Source: an uncultured Clostridia bacterium (GTDB taxonomy: Bacteria; Bacillota; Clostridia; Oscillospirales; Ruminococcaceae). Taken from it: a stretch of 12,511 nucleotides of DNA. Below the pieces are notes generated by a model. The model was given only the letters and a program-made list of their open reading frames with translations. It was not told the DNA's origin and searched no databases. This document shows, piece after piece, positions 1-8,593 of this stretch. Location of the stretch: NCBI GenBank assembly GCA_945910715.1, contig CAMDZU010000013.1, forward strand, positions 1 through 12,511. The letters run 5' to 3'. Made by a program: the position numbers and the translations under genes. Within the stretch, counting starts at the first letter, position 1; each line of letters starts with the position of its first letter.

Positions 1-92
1 TAATCGTCCGATACGCAGGAAGCAAATCATAGATTTGCGAATCTGCGAGGACAATTGAGATAAGAATAATAAACGCTTTGCGTTTATTATAC
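1..92. repeat. Hairpin-rich direct repeat, copy 1
   Basis: This is the first copy of a direct repeat that recurs at a fixed offset of 113 bases. Bases 1-55 match 114-168 exactly, and after a short divergent stretch bases 66-90 match 179-203. The unit holds two inverted repeats. One is GCAAATC (22-28) with GATTTGC (32-38), enclosed by CGCAG (14-18) with CTGCG (43-47). The other is an 11-base-pair stem, 66-76 with 80-90, around a TTT loop. The window edge cuts the array, so more copies may lie upstream. There is no open reading frame. A small non-coding palindromic repeat family is the likeliest reading; the family is not recognised. Confidence 0.85.
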
Positions 93-117
93 CATAACCG
101 TAAGGTTATGGTATAAT
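86..117. repeat. 14-bp inverted repeat linking the two repeat copies
   Basis: Bases 86-99 are perfectly complementary to 104-117, leaving a GTAA tetraloop at 100-103. The stem begins inside the end of copy 1 and its right arm runs into the start of copy 2, so it is the junction of the tandem array. The right arm contains TATAAT at 112-117 preceded by TGG, which looks like an extended -10 box, but no matching -35 lies 17 bases upstream. Copy 2 lacks the corresponding hairpin on its right side. There is no T-run after the stem, so it is not a convincing terminator. Confidence 0.8.
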
Positions 118-205
118 CGTCCGATACGCAGGAAGCAAATCATAGATTTGCGAATCTGCGAGGACAATCGAGAAAATTATAATAAACGCTTTGCGTTTAT
201 TATAG
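114..205. repeat. Hairpin-rich direct repeat, copy 2
   Basis: This is the second copy of the unit at 1-92, with the same cruciform core (gcaaatc 135-141, gatttgc 145-151; cgcag 127-131, ctgcg 156-160). The terminal stem is 12 base pairs (178-189 with 193-204, loop TTT). The first substitution against copy 1 is C at 169 where copy 1 has T at 56. A T-rich stretch (211-220) follows the terminal stem, so this hairpin could also end transcription arriving from the left, though weakly. From 207 to 297 the DNA is AT-rich and I see nothing else in it apart from possible UP-element character in front of the tRNA promoter. Confidence 0.85.
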
Positions 206-297
206 CATATCTTTCTTTTATTTGCAATAATTTACAGAAAAATATTTCGTACTAAAGCGGAAAAATATAAAATTTCTTGAATTTTTTTGAAAAACTA

Positions 298-326
298 TTG
301 ACAAGCTTGAAATATCATGCTATAAT
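298..326 (+). promoter_or_regulatory. Promoter of the tRNA-Ser gene
   Basis: A perfect -35 box TTGACA (298-303) and a perfect -10 box TATAAT (321-326) are separated by 17 bases, the housekeeping sigma optimum. The upstream DNA (about 265-297) is rich in A and T runs, as expected of an UP element. The predicted start lies around 333, a few bases before the mature tRNA 5' end at 340. A consensus promoter fits a stable RNA gene. Confidence 0.93.
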
Positions 327-339
327 GTAAAAGCTGTTT

Positions 340-430
340 GGAAAGATGGCTGAGCTGGTCGAAGGCGCACGATTGGAAATCGTGTAACGGATGAAACCGT
401 TCAAGGGTTCGAATCCCTTTCTTTCCGCCA
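340..430 (+). tRNA. tRNA-Ser (anticodon GGA)
   Basis: The transcript folds into a class II tRNA. Acceptor strands GGAAAGA (340-346) and TCTTTCC (420-426) pair fully, followed by discriminator G427 and an encoded CCA (428-430). The anticodon stem CACGA (368-372) with TCGTG (380-384) presents the loop TTGGAAA, giving anticodon GGA at 375-377, which reads UCC and UCU serine codons. A long variable arm (AACGG paired with CCGTT) and a T-arm with TTCGAAT complete it. The 91-base length with a long variable arm is typical of tRNA-Ser. It has its own promoter and terminator and is a single-gene unit. Confidence 0.97.
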
Positions 431-432
431 TA

Positions 433-471
433 AAAACCGCTTGAATTTATGTTCGGGCGGTTTTATTTTTT
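433..471 (+). terminator. Intrinsic terminator after tRNA-Ser
   Basis: AAAACCGC (433-440) pairs with GCGGTTTT (457-464). The stem continues inward through TTGAA (441-445) with TTCGG (452-456), including two G-T wobbles, to a six-base loop. One A and six T residues (466-471) follow. It begins two bases after the CCA end and separates the tRNA from the polysaccharide locus. Confidence 0.9.
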
Positions 472-514
472 GCCGATAAATCCAAGCATAGTATGCTGTT
501 CAAACCGATAATTC

Positions 515-543
515 TTGACATAATAATTTGCTCGTGATATACT
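515..543 (+). promoter_or_regulatory. Promoter of the polysaccharide locus
   Basis: TTGACA (515-520) and TATACT (538-543) are 17 bases apart. TG at 535-536 adds an extended -10 element. An overlapping TATAAT at 543-548 would give a 22-base spacer and is less likely. The ATG at 581 follows about 30 bases after the expected start site, with AGAGGGG (569-575) as its ribosome site. No operator repeat is evident. Because the genes downstream are tightly packed, this is the best candidate for the main promoter of at least the first three genes. Confidence 0.85.
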
Positions 544-580
544 ATAATAATGAATGTATTGCTGAAACAGAGGGGTAAAA

Positions 581-1501
581 ATGATTGATATCCTGCTTGC
601 CTCATATAACGGAGAAGGGTTTATTTCCGAGCAGATTGAGTCCGTTCTAAAGCAGTCCTTTCCGGATTGGCGGCTGATAATTCAGGACGACTGCTCGTCG
701 GATAATACGGCGGAAATTGCACAAAAATACGCAGATCAATACCCCGATAAAATAACGCTTTATCGGCGTGAAACCCCGTCGGGCTCCGCAAGGAACAATT
801 TCTTCTCAATGCTGCCCTTAGCGGAAAGCGAGTATATTATGTTTGCCGATCAGGACGATTACTGGCTTGAGGATAAAATCAAGGAAACCTATGAAAAAAT
901 GCGGCTGCTGGAATCGGAAAGCCCTGACGTTCCCTTGCTTGTCCATACGGATTTAACTGTTGCGGATGAAAAGCTCAATGTAATAAGCAGGTCAATGTTT
1001 TCCTATCAGGGGCTTGACAAAAGGGCGGCGGCCTTCAACAGGCTCCTTGCCCAGAACAATATAACAGGCTGCACAATGATGGTAAATAGGCGGCTTCTTG
1101 ACCTTGTAAAATATCATAATAAGGCGCTTATGCACGACTGGTGGTTCGGGCTTATCGCCTCTTCAATGGGCAAAATCGGCTTTGTAGATAAGCCATTGAT
1201 TTTGTACCGCCAGCACGGAGGCAACGAGCTGGGAGCAGTTGACGGCCACAGCGCAGGACGGGCTGTTTCGGCTGCCCGTGACAAATCGGGCTCAAAGAAA
1301 AGAGTAACCCTTACCTATGAGCAAGCGGCGGCTTTCGGAGAGATTTACGGCGGTATGCTGTCGGATAATTCCCGTATGCTGCTTGAAAAATTCTCCTCAA
1401 TTCCGCAGAAAAACAAAGCGGCACGAATTTGTACAATACTGAAATATAATTTTTTGAAGCAAAGCTTAATCACAAAAATCGGACAGATTATTCTTTGCTG
1501 A
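581..1501 (+). CDS. Family 2 glycosyltransferase (rhamnosyltransferase-like)
   Basis: A 306-residue cytoplasmic enzyme expected to transfer a sugar, plausibly rhamnose or another nucleotide-activated sugar, onto a growing surface glycan. The GT-A fold signature is clear. The N-terminal strand reads DILLASYNG, a nucleotide-contact motif QDDCSSD lies at about 35-41, and the metal-binding motif FADQDDYW has its acidic residues at D90, D92 and D93. A later MHDWW stretch fits the acceptor-side motif of rhamnosyl and related transferases. No membrane segment is evident. The start is set by AGAGGGG (569-575), five bases from ATG. It is the first gene after the promoter at 515-543 and ends 10 bases before rfbA. 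The family is certain; the donor and acceptor are inferred only from the neighbouring rhamnose genes. Confidence 0.93.
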   Translation: MIDILLASYNGEGFISEQIESVLKQSFPDWRLIIQDDCSSDNTAEIAQKYADQYPDKITLYRRETPSGSARNNFFSMLPLAESEYIMFADQDDYWLEDKIKETYEKMRLLESESPDVPLLVHTDLTVADEKLNVISRSMFSYQGLDKRAAAFNRLLAQNNITGCTMMVNRRLLDLVKYHNKALMHDWWFGLIASSMGKIGFVDKPLILYRQHGGNELGAVDGHSAGRAVSAARDKSGSKKRVTLTYEQAAAFGEIYGGMLSDNSRMLLEKFSSIPQKNKAARICTILKYNFLKQSLITKIGQIILC

Positions 1502-1511
1502 AGGAGGCAAA

Positions 1512-2399
1512 ATGAAAGGAATAGTACTGGCAGGCGGCTCAGGCACAAGACTTTATCCGCTTACAATGATAACCTCAAAGCAGCTCCTCCCGATTTATGA
1601 CAAGCCAATGATTTATTATCCCATTTCCACTCTTATGCTTGCAGGAATACGGGATATTCTGATTATTTCAACGCCTGCGGATCTTCCCAACTTCAAGAAG
1701 CTTTTAGGGGACGGCTCAAACTACGGACTTAATTTAAGCTACAAGGAGCAGCCCTCTCCCGACGGACTTGCTCAGGCGTTTATTCTCGGCGAGGAATTTA
1801 TAGGCGATGACTGCTGTGCAATGGTGCTTGGAGATAATATTTTCTACGGCAACGGCTTTTCGAAAATTCTCCGTCAGGCGGTAAAAAATGCCGAGGAAAA
1901 TAAAAGAGCCAGCGTTTTCGGCTATTATGTTGAGGATCCCGAGCGTTTCGGAGTTGTCGAGTTTGATGAAAGCGGAAAGGTAATTTCCGTTGAGGAAAAG
2001 CCCGAAATGCCAAAATCCAACTATGCAATAACAGGACTTTATTTTTACGACAACAGCGTTGTTGAATATGCAAAATCACTTAAGCCCTCTGCAAGAGGAG
2101 AGCTTGAAATAACCGACCTTAACAGGATTTTCCTTGAAAAGGGAAGCCTTGACGTTCAGCTACTAGGCCGTGGCTTTGCATGGCTTGATACGGGAACAAT
2201 GGACAGCCTTATTGAGGCAGGACAGTTTGTTCAGATGATTGAAAAGCGTCAGGGTATTAAAATCTCCGCAATTGAGGAAATTGCTTACAGAAACGGTTGG
2301 ATAACAAAGGAAAAGCTGCTTGAATCGGCAGAGCGTTACGGAAAATCTACATACGGAAAGCATCTCAGAAAGGTAGCCGACGGCGCTGTAAGATACTGA
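1512..2399 (+). CDS. rfbA: Glucose-1-phosphate thymidylyltransferase
   Basis: A 295-residue enzyme (also called RmlA) that makes dTDP-glucose from dTTP and glucose 1-phosphate, the first step of dTDP-L-rhamnose synthesis. The nucleotide-binding loop [11 protein letters not shown] lies at 8-18, followed by K23 and [11 protein letters not shown] at 27-37. LGDNIFYG carries the metal-binding aspartate, and the family stretches [21 protein letters not shown] and [11 protein letters not shown] are present (the first begins near residue 160). Length matches the usual ~290 residues. The ribosome site AAGGAGG (1501-1507) overlaps the stop of the preceding gene by one base and sits five bases from the ATG, so the two genes are probably translated together. 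The partners RmlB and RmlC are absent from the window. Confidence 0.97.
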   Translation: MKGIVLAGGSGTRLYPLTMITSKQLLPIYDKPMIYYPISTLMLAGIRDILIISTPADLPNFKKLLGDGSNYGLNLSYKEQPSPDGLAQAFILGEEFIGDDCCAMVLGDNIFYGNGFSKILRQAVKNAEENKRASVFGYYVEDPERFGVVEFDESGKVISVEEKPEMPKSNYAITGLYFYDNSVVEYAKSLKPSARGELEITDLNRIFLEKGSLDVQLLGRGFAWLDTGTMDSLIEAGQFVQMIEKRQGIKISAIEEIAYRNGWITKEKLLESAERYGKSTYGKHLRKVADGAVRY

Positions 2400-2449
2400 G
2401 CAAGGCAAATTGACTTTGCAATCAGAAAAGTATGTAAGAGGAAATTGAA

Positions 2450-3301
2450 ATGATTATTGTTACAGGAGTAAAGGGACAGCTTGGCTATGATGTGGTCAGG
2501 GAACTGGACAGGAGAGGAATTGCCTGCAAGGGAATTGACATAGACAACCTTGACATTACGGACAGAGAAGCGGTAATTGAATTTATCCGCAGGGAAAACC
2601 CTCAGGCAGTCATTCACTGTGCCGCTTACACCGCCGTTGACAAGGCGGAGGAGGATATTGAAAAATGTACCGCCGTAAATGTGGGCGGAACGGAGAATTT
2701 AGCTCTTGCCTGCAATGAAATCGGAGCGGAAATGATGTATTTCAGCACCGACTATGTTTTCCCCGGCAATGGCAGCGCTGAATATGAAACAGGGGACGAA
2801 AAAGGCCCCGAGGGAGTTTACGGCAGAACCAAGCTTGAAGGCGAATACAAGGTTATTGAAAACGTCCCGAAGCATTATATAATCCGCATTTCTTGGGTTT
2901 TCGGCATTAACGGAAACAACTTCATAAAAACAATGCTCCGTCTTTCCGAAACAAGAAACGAGCTTAACGTTGTTTGCGACCAGATAGGCTCGCCAACTTA
3001 TACCGCCGACCTTGCGCCCCTTGTATGCGATATGGTTTTAAGCGGAAAATACGGAATTTATCACGCAACAAACGAGAATTTCTGTTCCTGGGCTGACTTT
3101 GCAAAGGCGATTTTTGAAAAGGCAGGAAAGGCCGTAAAGGTTAATCCTATCCCCTCGTCAGAATATCCTGCAAAGGCAAAGCGCCCTCTTAATTCAAGGC
3201 TAAGCAAGCGTTCCCTTGACGAAGCGGGATTTAAAAGGCTCCCCACATGGGAAAGCGCACTGGAAAGATATCTTGATGAATTGAAAAGCGCAAGGAAATA
3301 A
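2450..3301 (+). CDS. rfbD: dTDP-4-dehydrorhamnose reductase
   Basis: A 283-residue short-chain dehydrogenase/reductase (also called RmlD) that reduces dTDP-4-keto-L-rhamnose to dTDP-L-rhamnose with NAD(P)H, the last step of the pathway. The Rossmann glycine motif GVKGQLG lies at 6-12, the NAAY-like HCAAYTAVD at 57-65, STDYVFPG at 99-106 with the catalytic Thr/Ser position, and the YxxxK pair as Y124 and K128. The family landmarks RISWVFG and GIYHATN follow. AAGAGGA (2436-2442) lies seven bases before the ATG. It follows rfbA after 50 bases with no terminator between, so the two are probably cotranscribed. Length is normal for the family. Confidence 0.97.
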   Translation: MIIVTGVKGQLGYDVVRELDRRGIACKGIDIDNLDITDREAVIEFIRRENPQAVIHCAAYTAVDKAEEDIEKCTAVNVGGTENLALACNEIGAEMMYFSTDYVFPGNGSAEYETGDEKGPEGVYGRTKLEGEYKVIENVPKHYIIRISWVFGINGNNFIKTMLRLSETRNELNVVCDQIGSPTYTADLAPLVCDMVLSGKYGIYHATNENFCSWADFAKAIFEKAGKAVKVNPIPSSEYPAKAKRPLNSRLSKRSLDEAGFKRLPTWESALERYLDELKSARK

Positions 3302-3343
3302 TTGGTCTTTGTGGAATTACAATGGCTAAAAATAAATAAAACT

Positions 3344-3350
3344 GAAAGGA
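3344..3350 (+). promoter_or_regulatory. Ribosome site pointing to ATG 3360
   Basis: GAAAGGA stands nine bases before the ATG at 3360. It is the only convincing ribosome site at the front of the giant glycosyltransferase gene that is paired with an in-frame ATG, and it argues that the gene was built to start at 3360 and not at the internal ATG 3567. Confidence 0.6.
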
Positions 3351-3359
3351 TATATTTTA

Positions 3360-3566
3360 ATGCAAAGGTTTTTTGAAGCTGTCCTTGAGCCTGTATTCAA
3401 GCTGGAAAATATAAAAACAATCGTTTAAATCGGCGCCGAAAAGGGTATAAGTACAGCAAAGCTTATCAGATACGCCAACGAATGCGGAGGAAAAATTTAC
3501 ACAGTTGATCCTGTTCCGCTGTTTGACTGCGACGCATGGGAAAGGGAAAATCCCGACAGCTTTGTA
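3360..3566 (+). pseudogene. Broken 5' end of the giant glycosyltransferase gene (methyltransferase motif I)
   Basis: The reading frame of the gene at 3567-8546 continues upstream without a shift to an ATG at 3360 that has a good ribosome site. These 69 codons are interrupted once, by TAA at 3426-3428. Translation gives MQRFFEAVLEPVFKLENIKT-IV, then the stop, then IGAEKGISTAKLIRYANECG and KIYTVDP. This is the start of a class I SAM-dependent methyltransferase, with IV-E-IGAEKG expected as motif I, so the stop most simply replaces a GAA glutamate by one G-to-T change. Downstream codons remain fully methyltransferase-like. Possibilities are a real nonsense mutation, a sequencing error, or readthrough. 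TAA makes selenocysteine or pyrrolysine recoding unlikely. A ribosome-like GCGGAGG (3484-3490) just before an in-frame ATT (3495) could allow reinitiation, but that product would lack motif I. Confidence 0.7.
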
Positions 3567-6500
3567 ATGATAAAGGATCTCAGCCTAAATGTTATAAAGG
3601 ACATAAAGGACGCAGACTGTTTTCTTATCGACGGCGACCACAATTGGTACACGGTTTACAATGAGCTTAAGGCAATTTACGAAACCTACGGCGAGGAAAG
3701 GTTTCCTCTGGTTTTCTTTCACGATATCTTATGGCCTTATGACAGGCGGGATCTTTATTATTGCCCCGACAATATTCCGGGGATTTATCGTCACGAATAC
3801 GACAAAAAGGCAATGCGCCCCGATTCAAAAGCTCTATGCAATGATGGTATAAACGAAAATCTCTGCAATGCAAAGGTCTATGGCGGAGAAAAAAACGGCG
3901 TTCTTACAGCAATTGAGGATTTTGTAAGGGACTATCCGTCCCTTCAGCTTAAACTGCTTACTCACGATGTTCTTTTCGGACTGGGCGTTATTGCATCCGA
4001 AAAGAAATATCCGAAGGCGCTGGAGTATTTCACCTCCTTTGAAACTCTTAAAAAGTCAATGCAGCTTTGCGAAAATGAACGAGTTTATAAGTCCGTTGAA
4101 ATAAGAAAGCTTTCCAAAAAGCTTAAAAGTCTTGAGGACGGCAGAAAAAAGATCAACAAAGTTAAAATATATCCGGATTTTGGCGATGGCTACAGTGAAA
4201 GCACAGCAGTAACAGCAGGATATTTCGACGAGGAAAGTGGCTTGTTTTACGGCAGCATTACATTTGAAAATACGCCTGTTGGCTTGCGTTTAGATCCTGC
4301 TGAGGGCAACTTTTGCGTTGTTGACAATCTTTACGCTTTGTCGGAAAATGGGGTTATCGAGCCTAAAAAAATCAACGGTGAAACTTATGGAAGCGCCTTT
4401 TTTTTCACAAATAATGATCCTCAGATTTTTTTTGAAAACGCAAACAAAAGCAGAGAATTCAGATTTAAGGCAGCTATATATCCTTTTGAAAGTATGCTCG
4501 CTCTTGAATTGATTAACAAGTTCCTTGAAGATAACAAGGTCTTTTCTGAGGAAAACAGCAGGCTTTGCAATGAAAATTCTGCCTTGTCTGAGGTAAACGA
4601 CAAGCTTTCCGCTGAAAAATTCGCCTTGTCCAATGACAATATCAGACTTGACAGCGATAATCATAGGCTTGTTCTTAACAATGAGCAGCTTGCAATGGAA
4701 AAAAAGTGCTTAGAAGATGAAAACAGACAAATCGCTTCCCGCCTTGAAGAAAAATCGGCGGAAGCGAAGTCAATAAAGCAAACCGCTGAAATGTCGCAGA
4801 AAAAGCTGTCCGAAGCCGAAAAGAAAAATACGGCTCTTGCAGCAGAAATCAGCAGGGACAGAAAGGCTATCGCTCAAAATGAAGCCGTAATAAAAAAGGA
4901 CAGGGAAATTGCGGAAAAACTGTTCTGCAGAGGCAGAAAAAAGGGAATGAAATACGCTCTGAAGTTTGCTCTCAAAAGGGGGCTCTTTTCTGCAAAAACA
5001 AATCTGAAGGCAATTAAGGAAATCAGAAAAAACGGCGGCTTCGATGTTCTCTACTACTGTTCGAAAAACAGCGACGTAATCAGAAAGGGAATGGACCCTC
5101 TCGTTCATTTTATCTGGTTCGGCGGATACGAGGGAAGAAATCCGTCGGAACAGTTTGACGTAAAAAAATACCTTGATTACTATGACGACGTAAAAAGAAG
5201 CGGCGCAAATCCCTACGCTCATTATCTGATGTTCGGAAAATACGAAAACAGACTGGCATTTCAAGTCGCAAAGCCTAAACCGTTACCGGAGGCTAAAAAG
5301 AATAACGCAGCGTCCCACAAGTCTTCTCCCATAAAACAGGAAAGCAATAAAGCCGAAAGTAAAAACAACGCTGAATCTTCGGTGGTCATCAGGGATTTTC
5401 AGAGCGGCTTTACCTTAAGGAGCTACGGTTACAGCTCCTTTGCAGAGCAGCTTGAAGCTCTTCGGGAAAAAGTAATCACTATAATCGTACCGATTTACAA
5501 CGCTTACGAGGAAACCTGTCAATGCATTGAAAGCGTTATGGAAAAAACAAAATTTCCTTATAAGCTTATGCTGATAAACGACTGCAGCACAGATTCCCGA
5601 ATTGCGGAGCTTATGTCTAAATACGACGGTTATGATAATGTTATTGCTGTTAACAACGAGAAAAACCTGGGTTTTGTGGGTACTGTAAATTACGGTCTTA
5701 CTCATACGGAAAACGATGTGGTTCTGCTCAACAGCGATACGAGAGTAACGGAAGGCTGGCTGAGAAAGCTGGCTATTGCCGCATATCATAATGATAATGT
5801 TGCTACCGTTACGCCGTTTTCCAATGCCGCAGGTGCATTCAGCGTACCCGATGTGGGAAAAAACGAGGAAATACCCGAGGGCTATAACCTTGACGAAATG
5901 GCAGCGCTGGTTGAAAGATGTTCAACGTTGGATTATGTAAACGTGCCTACCGGAAACGGTTTTTGTATGTACGTTACAAGAAAAGCCATTAACGCAGTGG
6001 GTATTCTTGATATTGAAACCTTTTCACGGGGCTACGGCGAAGAAAATGATTTTTGCATGAGAGCAAAGGAAATGGGCTTCTCCAATATTGTTGCCGACGA
6101 TACCTACATCTATCACAAGAGAAGCGCTTCCTTCAAGGAAGAAAAGCAGCAGCTTATTCTCAGCCACAGAAAAATACTTGATGAAAGATATCCCACCTAC
6201 AGCAGTGAGATAAAGATTTTCTCGTCTTCCGAAAAGCTTATTGAAAACAGAAGCAGAATAAAGGCTTCCCTTGAAAATCACAGACCCGCCGAGTACAGGA
6301 AAAAGCGTGTGCTGTACCTGCTGCACGAGGGAATGGGCGGTACTGTAAAGACAAACGAAGACCTTATGAGGTATGCGGAAAAATGCGATACCGAAGTATT
6401 TATGCTTACCTCCAATGCAAATCAGATGAAGCTTTACTCCTTTGTAAACGGTGAGCTTAATCTGCTGAAGACCTTTACCCTTAAAAAGAAGTGGTGCGTT

Positions 6501-8546
6501 ACCGACCTGTATGTATCGGAATATGCGGATATATATTTTGACGTATTTGCAAATCTCCATTTAGATATGATTCATATTCGTCATTTGTTCAAACACAGCT
6601 TTGACGCAGTGAATATCGCCCACCTTATGAATATTCCTATGGTATTGTCATTCCATGACTTCTATTTTATTTGTCCTACCATAAATCTTGTTAATTCGGA
6701 CGGAAAATACTGTGCGGCAGAATGCAGACAGTGCGATACAAATTGTCCCATGACTACCGTGCTGATTAAGGTCAACGAGCCTACAAACAAATGGGCTCGG
6801 GAAGTATGGCAAAAGGAAATTTCGGAGATTCTGAAAAAAATAAGTGCCTTTGTTACAACCTCCGAATATGCGAAGCAGCTTTATGTGAAAATATATCCTG
6901 AAATAAACGATAGATTTCATGTAATTGAACACGGCAGAGATTTTGAGTATGACAGAAAATATCTGGGAAAAGCTCCCGAAAATAATAAGATAGTAATTCT
7001 CCTTGCGGGTAATATCGGAGTGAATAAAGGAAGTGAATACATCAAACAATTGATTGCCGCAGACAAGAATAATATGCTTGAATTTCATTGTATCGGCGGA
7101 ATAAAAACCGAAAAAGGCTCTGTGTTTGAGAGAAGGGTCATATATCACGGCAAGTATGTCCGTGAGGATTTTGCAAAATTAGTTTCCGAGATAAAGCCGG
7201 CTTATGTGGGAATATTCTCTATCTGGCCTGAAACTTATTGTCATGTTCTTACCGAAGCATGGAGCTGTGGAATACCATGTATTGTTTCTGATATTGGAAC
7301 GCTAAGAGAACGTGCCCTGAAAAACGGTGGCTGTATTAGGGCGGATCTTTCCGCCCCACAGAAGACGTATGAGCAAATACTGGAAATATCTTTTTCAAAT
7401 AAATATCGGGAATTGTGTAATGAAGTTCAATGTGCAGATGTTCATTCTATAGCTAGAATGGGTACAGATTATATTGCCCTTTACCACAAGATAATAAGCG
7501 GCAACAGTGATATATTGGTATGGTTAAATAATTTTACTGATAAAAAGGTTGCCTCTTCATATATCCGAGTTGTCTCGCCAATTATGAAAAATCCATTTGT
7601 AAGGGATAATATGGCAGTTGCAGAACTTCACAATATTGAAGATATTCCTTTTGACAGTACAATTATTTCTAAGTTTAATGTCTTTATACAAAGGGAAAAA
7701 ATTAGCGATGATTCGGTTGATAAATTGATAAAAAAATGTGATGAAAAAAATAATCTTGAAGTAATTTTTGAGCTTGATGACGATCTTTTAAGTATTGATA
7801 AGGATCATCCGGAATATGAAGTGTATAAAAATGTGTCAGAAAAGGTTAAAAAAATTGCAAAGATATCATCAAGAATAATCGTGACGAATAACTACATTTC
7901 TGACAGACTCGGAGTTAGCGGAATAGTTATACCAAATTATATTGATGAAAGCATTTGGAAAATAAAATCATTAAGTAAAACACTAAATAATAAGGATGAA
8001 TACAAAATATTATATTTTGGAACGATATCACATAAAATTGACCTTGAAATTATGAAGGCTCCAATAGCAAAGCTTAATAAAGAACTGATGAGAATAGGTA
8101 AGAAAGCTACTCTTTTTGTTATTGGTTGTGAAAGGTACCGAGAGTCTTGGTATGAGACAATTCCAGTTCCTAAGAATTCAACTGAATATCCAGAATTTGC
8201 TATGATGCTTCAAAAACTGGAAGATTTTGATATTGGTGTTGCTCCGCTTGATTTAAATAACAAGCTCAATTATTCAAAAAGCGGATTGAAATATCTCGAA
8301 TATACTGCGCTGGGACTTCCATGTATATGCACAAACATTAAGCCATACAGCGATATAATTGTAAACAATGAAACTGCAATTCTTGTTAATAATAACTCTG
8401 CTGATGAATGGGCAAGTGCAATGTTTGAGGTACTCACGGATATTTCGTTCAGGAAACAAATGATAGTAAATGCACAAGAAGATATAAAGAAAAATTATAT
8501 GCTTTCAAATCATTATAAGGAAATAGCCGATAAAATATTTGAATGA
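3567..8546 (+). CDS. Giant fused methyltransferase-like / coiled-coil / GT2-GT4-GT4 protein
   Basis: The open frame encodes 1659 residues (about 1728 positions if read from 3360). Rough layout in residues from 3567: 1-190, the rest of a SAM methyltransferase-like domain ([26 protein letters not shown]); 198-312, a beta-rich domain beginning [13 protein letters not shown]; 321-450, coiled coil; 492-562, two glycosyltransferase-associated repeats ([17 protein letters not shown] and [15 protein letters not shown]); 565-634, a Lys/Ser/Asn-rich linker; 635-878, a GT2 domain with NDCSTD (671-676), NSD (722-724) and GYGEEND (822-828); 911-1305, a GT4-like domain with a Cys cluster (C1049, C1053, C1056, C1060) and an EX7E pair (E1222, E1230); 1312-1659, a second GT4-like domain with FELDDDLL and [11 protein letters not shown]. 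No signal peptide or membrane helix is evident. It probably adds several successive sugars to a surface glycan. ATG 3567 has no ribosome site, so the start is doubtful. The last third is AT-rich. Confidence 0.85.
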   Translation: MIKDLSLNVIKDIKDADCFLIDGDHNWYTVYNELKAIYETYGEERFPLVFFHDILWPYDRRDLYYCPDNIPGIYRHEYDKKAMRPDSKALCNDGINENLCNAKVYGGEKNGVLTAIEDFVRDYPSLQLKLLTHDVLFGLGVIASEKKYPKALEYFTSFETLKKSMQLCENERVYKSVEIRKLSKKLKSLEDGRKKINKVKIYPDFGDGYSESTAVTAGYFDEESGLFYGSITFENTPVGLRLDPAEGNFCVVDNLYALSENGVIEPKKINGETYGSAFFFTNNDPQIFFENANKSREFRFKAAIYPFESMLALELINKFLEDNKVFSEENSRLCNENSALSEVNDKLSAEKFALSNDNIRLDSDNHRLVLNNEQLAMEKKCLEDENRQIASRLEEKSAEAKSIKQTAEMSQKKLSEAEKKNTALAAEISRDRKAIAQNEAVIKKDREIAEKLFCRGRKKGMKYALKFALKRGLFSAKTNLKAIKEIRKNGGFDVLYYCSKNSDVIRKGMDPLVHFIWFGGYEGRNPSEQFDVKKYLDYYDDVKRSGANPYAHYLMFGKYENRLAFQVAKPKPLPEAKKNNAASHKSSPIKQESNKAESKNNAESSVVIRDFQSGFTLRSYGYSSFAEQLEALREKVITIIVPIYNAYEETCQCIESVMEKTKFPYKLMLINDCSTDSRIAELMSKYDGYDNVIAVNNEKNLGFVGTVNYGLTHTENDVVLLNSDTRVTEGWLRKLAIAAYHNDNVATVTPFSNAAGAFSVPDVGKNEEIPEGYNLDEMAALVERCSTLDYVNVPTGNGFCMYVTRKAINAVGILDIETFSRGYGEENDFCMRAKEMGFSNIVADDTYIYHKRSASFKEEKQQLILSHRKILDERYPTYSSEIKIFSSSEKLIENRSRIKASLENHRPAEYRKKRVLYLLHEGMGGTVKTNEDLMRYAEKCDTEVFMLTSNANQMKLYSFVNGELNLLKTFTLKKKWCVTDLYVSEYADIYFDVFANLHLDMIHIRHLFKHSFDAVNIAHLMNIPMVLSFHDFYFICPTINLVNSDGKYCAAECRQCDTNCPMTTVLIKVNEPTNKWAREVWQKEISEILKKISAFVTTSEYAKQLYVKIYPEINDRFHVIEHGRDFEYDRKYLGKAPENNKIVILLAGNIGVNKGSEYIKQLIAADKNNMLEFHCIGGIKTEKGSVFERRVIYHGKYVREDFAKLVSEIKPAYVGIFSIWPETYCHVLTEAWSCGIPCIVSDIGTLRERALKNGGCIRADLSAPQKTYEQILEISFSNKYRELCNEVQCADVHSIARMGTDYIALYHKIISGNSDILVWLNNFTDKKVASSYIRVVSPIMKNPFVRDNMAVAELHNIEDIPFDSTIISKFNVFIQREKISDDSVDKLIKKCDEKNNLEVIFELDDDLLSIDKDHPEYEVYKNVSEKVKKIAKISSRIIVTNNYISDRLGVSGIVIPNYIDESIWKIKSLSKTLNNKDEYKILYFGTISHKIDLEIMKAPIAKLNKELMRIGKKATLFVIGCERYRESWYETIPVPKNSTEYPEFAMMLQKLEDFDIGVAPLDLNNKLNYSKSGLKYLEYTALGLPCICTNIKPYSDIIVNNETAILVNNNSADEWASAMFEVLTDISFRKQMIVNAQEDIKKNYMLSNHYKEIADKIFE
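4527..4736 (+). repeat. Ten 7-codon repeats encoding an Asn/Leu coiled coil
   Basis: Within the giant gene, ten uninterrupted heptads (residues 321-390) follow the pattern x-x-N-x-x-L-x. Examples are [21 protein letters not shown] and SDNHRLV. Position 3 is Asn in eight heptads and Lys in two; position 6 is Leu in eight, with Phe first and Ile last. At DNA level these are degenerate 21-base repeats, not identical copies. The pattern matches a leucine-zipper type coiled coil with Leu at d and Asn at a. Less regular helical sequence continues to about residue 450. Confidence 0.85.
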
Positions 8547-8575
8547 TCGCAACAGTGTATAAAATACTTCTTGAG

Positions 8576-8581
8576 AAAGGA
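8576..8581 (+). promoter_or_regulatory. Ribosome site deciding the ugd start
   Basis: AAAGGA stands 12 bases before ATG 8594, a rather long gap. An in-frame ATG at 8543 overlaps the preceding stop as ATGA but has no ribosome site, and its extra 17 residues precede the conserved N-terminal strand of the dehydrogenase family. ATG 8594 is therefore preferred. Confidence 0.6.
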
Positions 8582-8593
8582 CAGTGTGAAATA

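Noticed and set aside
1..205. CRISPR array
   Set aside because: The repeated units are about 90 bases with internal hairpins and only two copies. There are no short equal repeats separated by unique spacers and no cas genes.
340..430. tRNA-Ser gene as an integration site for a mobile element
   Set aside because: I found no second copy of the tRNA 3' end and no integrase gene in the window, so there is nothing to support an attachment site.
3322..3339. Five-codon ATG frame before the giant gene as a leader peptide
   Set aside because: It encodes only MAKNK, has no ribosome site and no following attenuator structure.
3426..3428. Programmed recoding at the stop (selenocysteine or pyrrolysine)
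   Set aside because: The codon is TAA, not TGA or TAG, and the expected residue is an acidic motif I residue, so recoding by these routes is not supported.
4770..5264. Long minus-strand open frames opposite the giant gene (for example 164 codons here, and 178 codons at 6024-6560)
   Set aside because: They lie entirely antisense to well-supported protein domains, have no recognisable motifs, and reflect base composition of the real frame.
8543..8593. ATG 8543 as the ugd start, overlapping the previous stop as ATGA
   Set aside because: It has no ribosome site, and the extra 17 residues lie before the conserved first strand of the dehydrogenase. ATG 8594 with AAAGGA upstream fits better.
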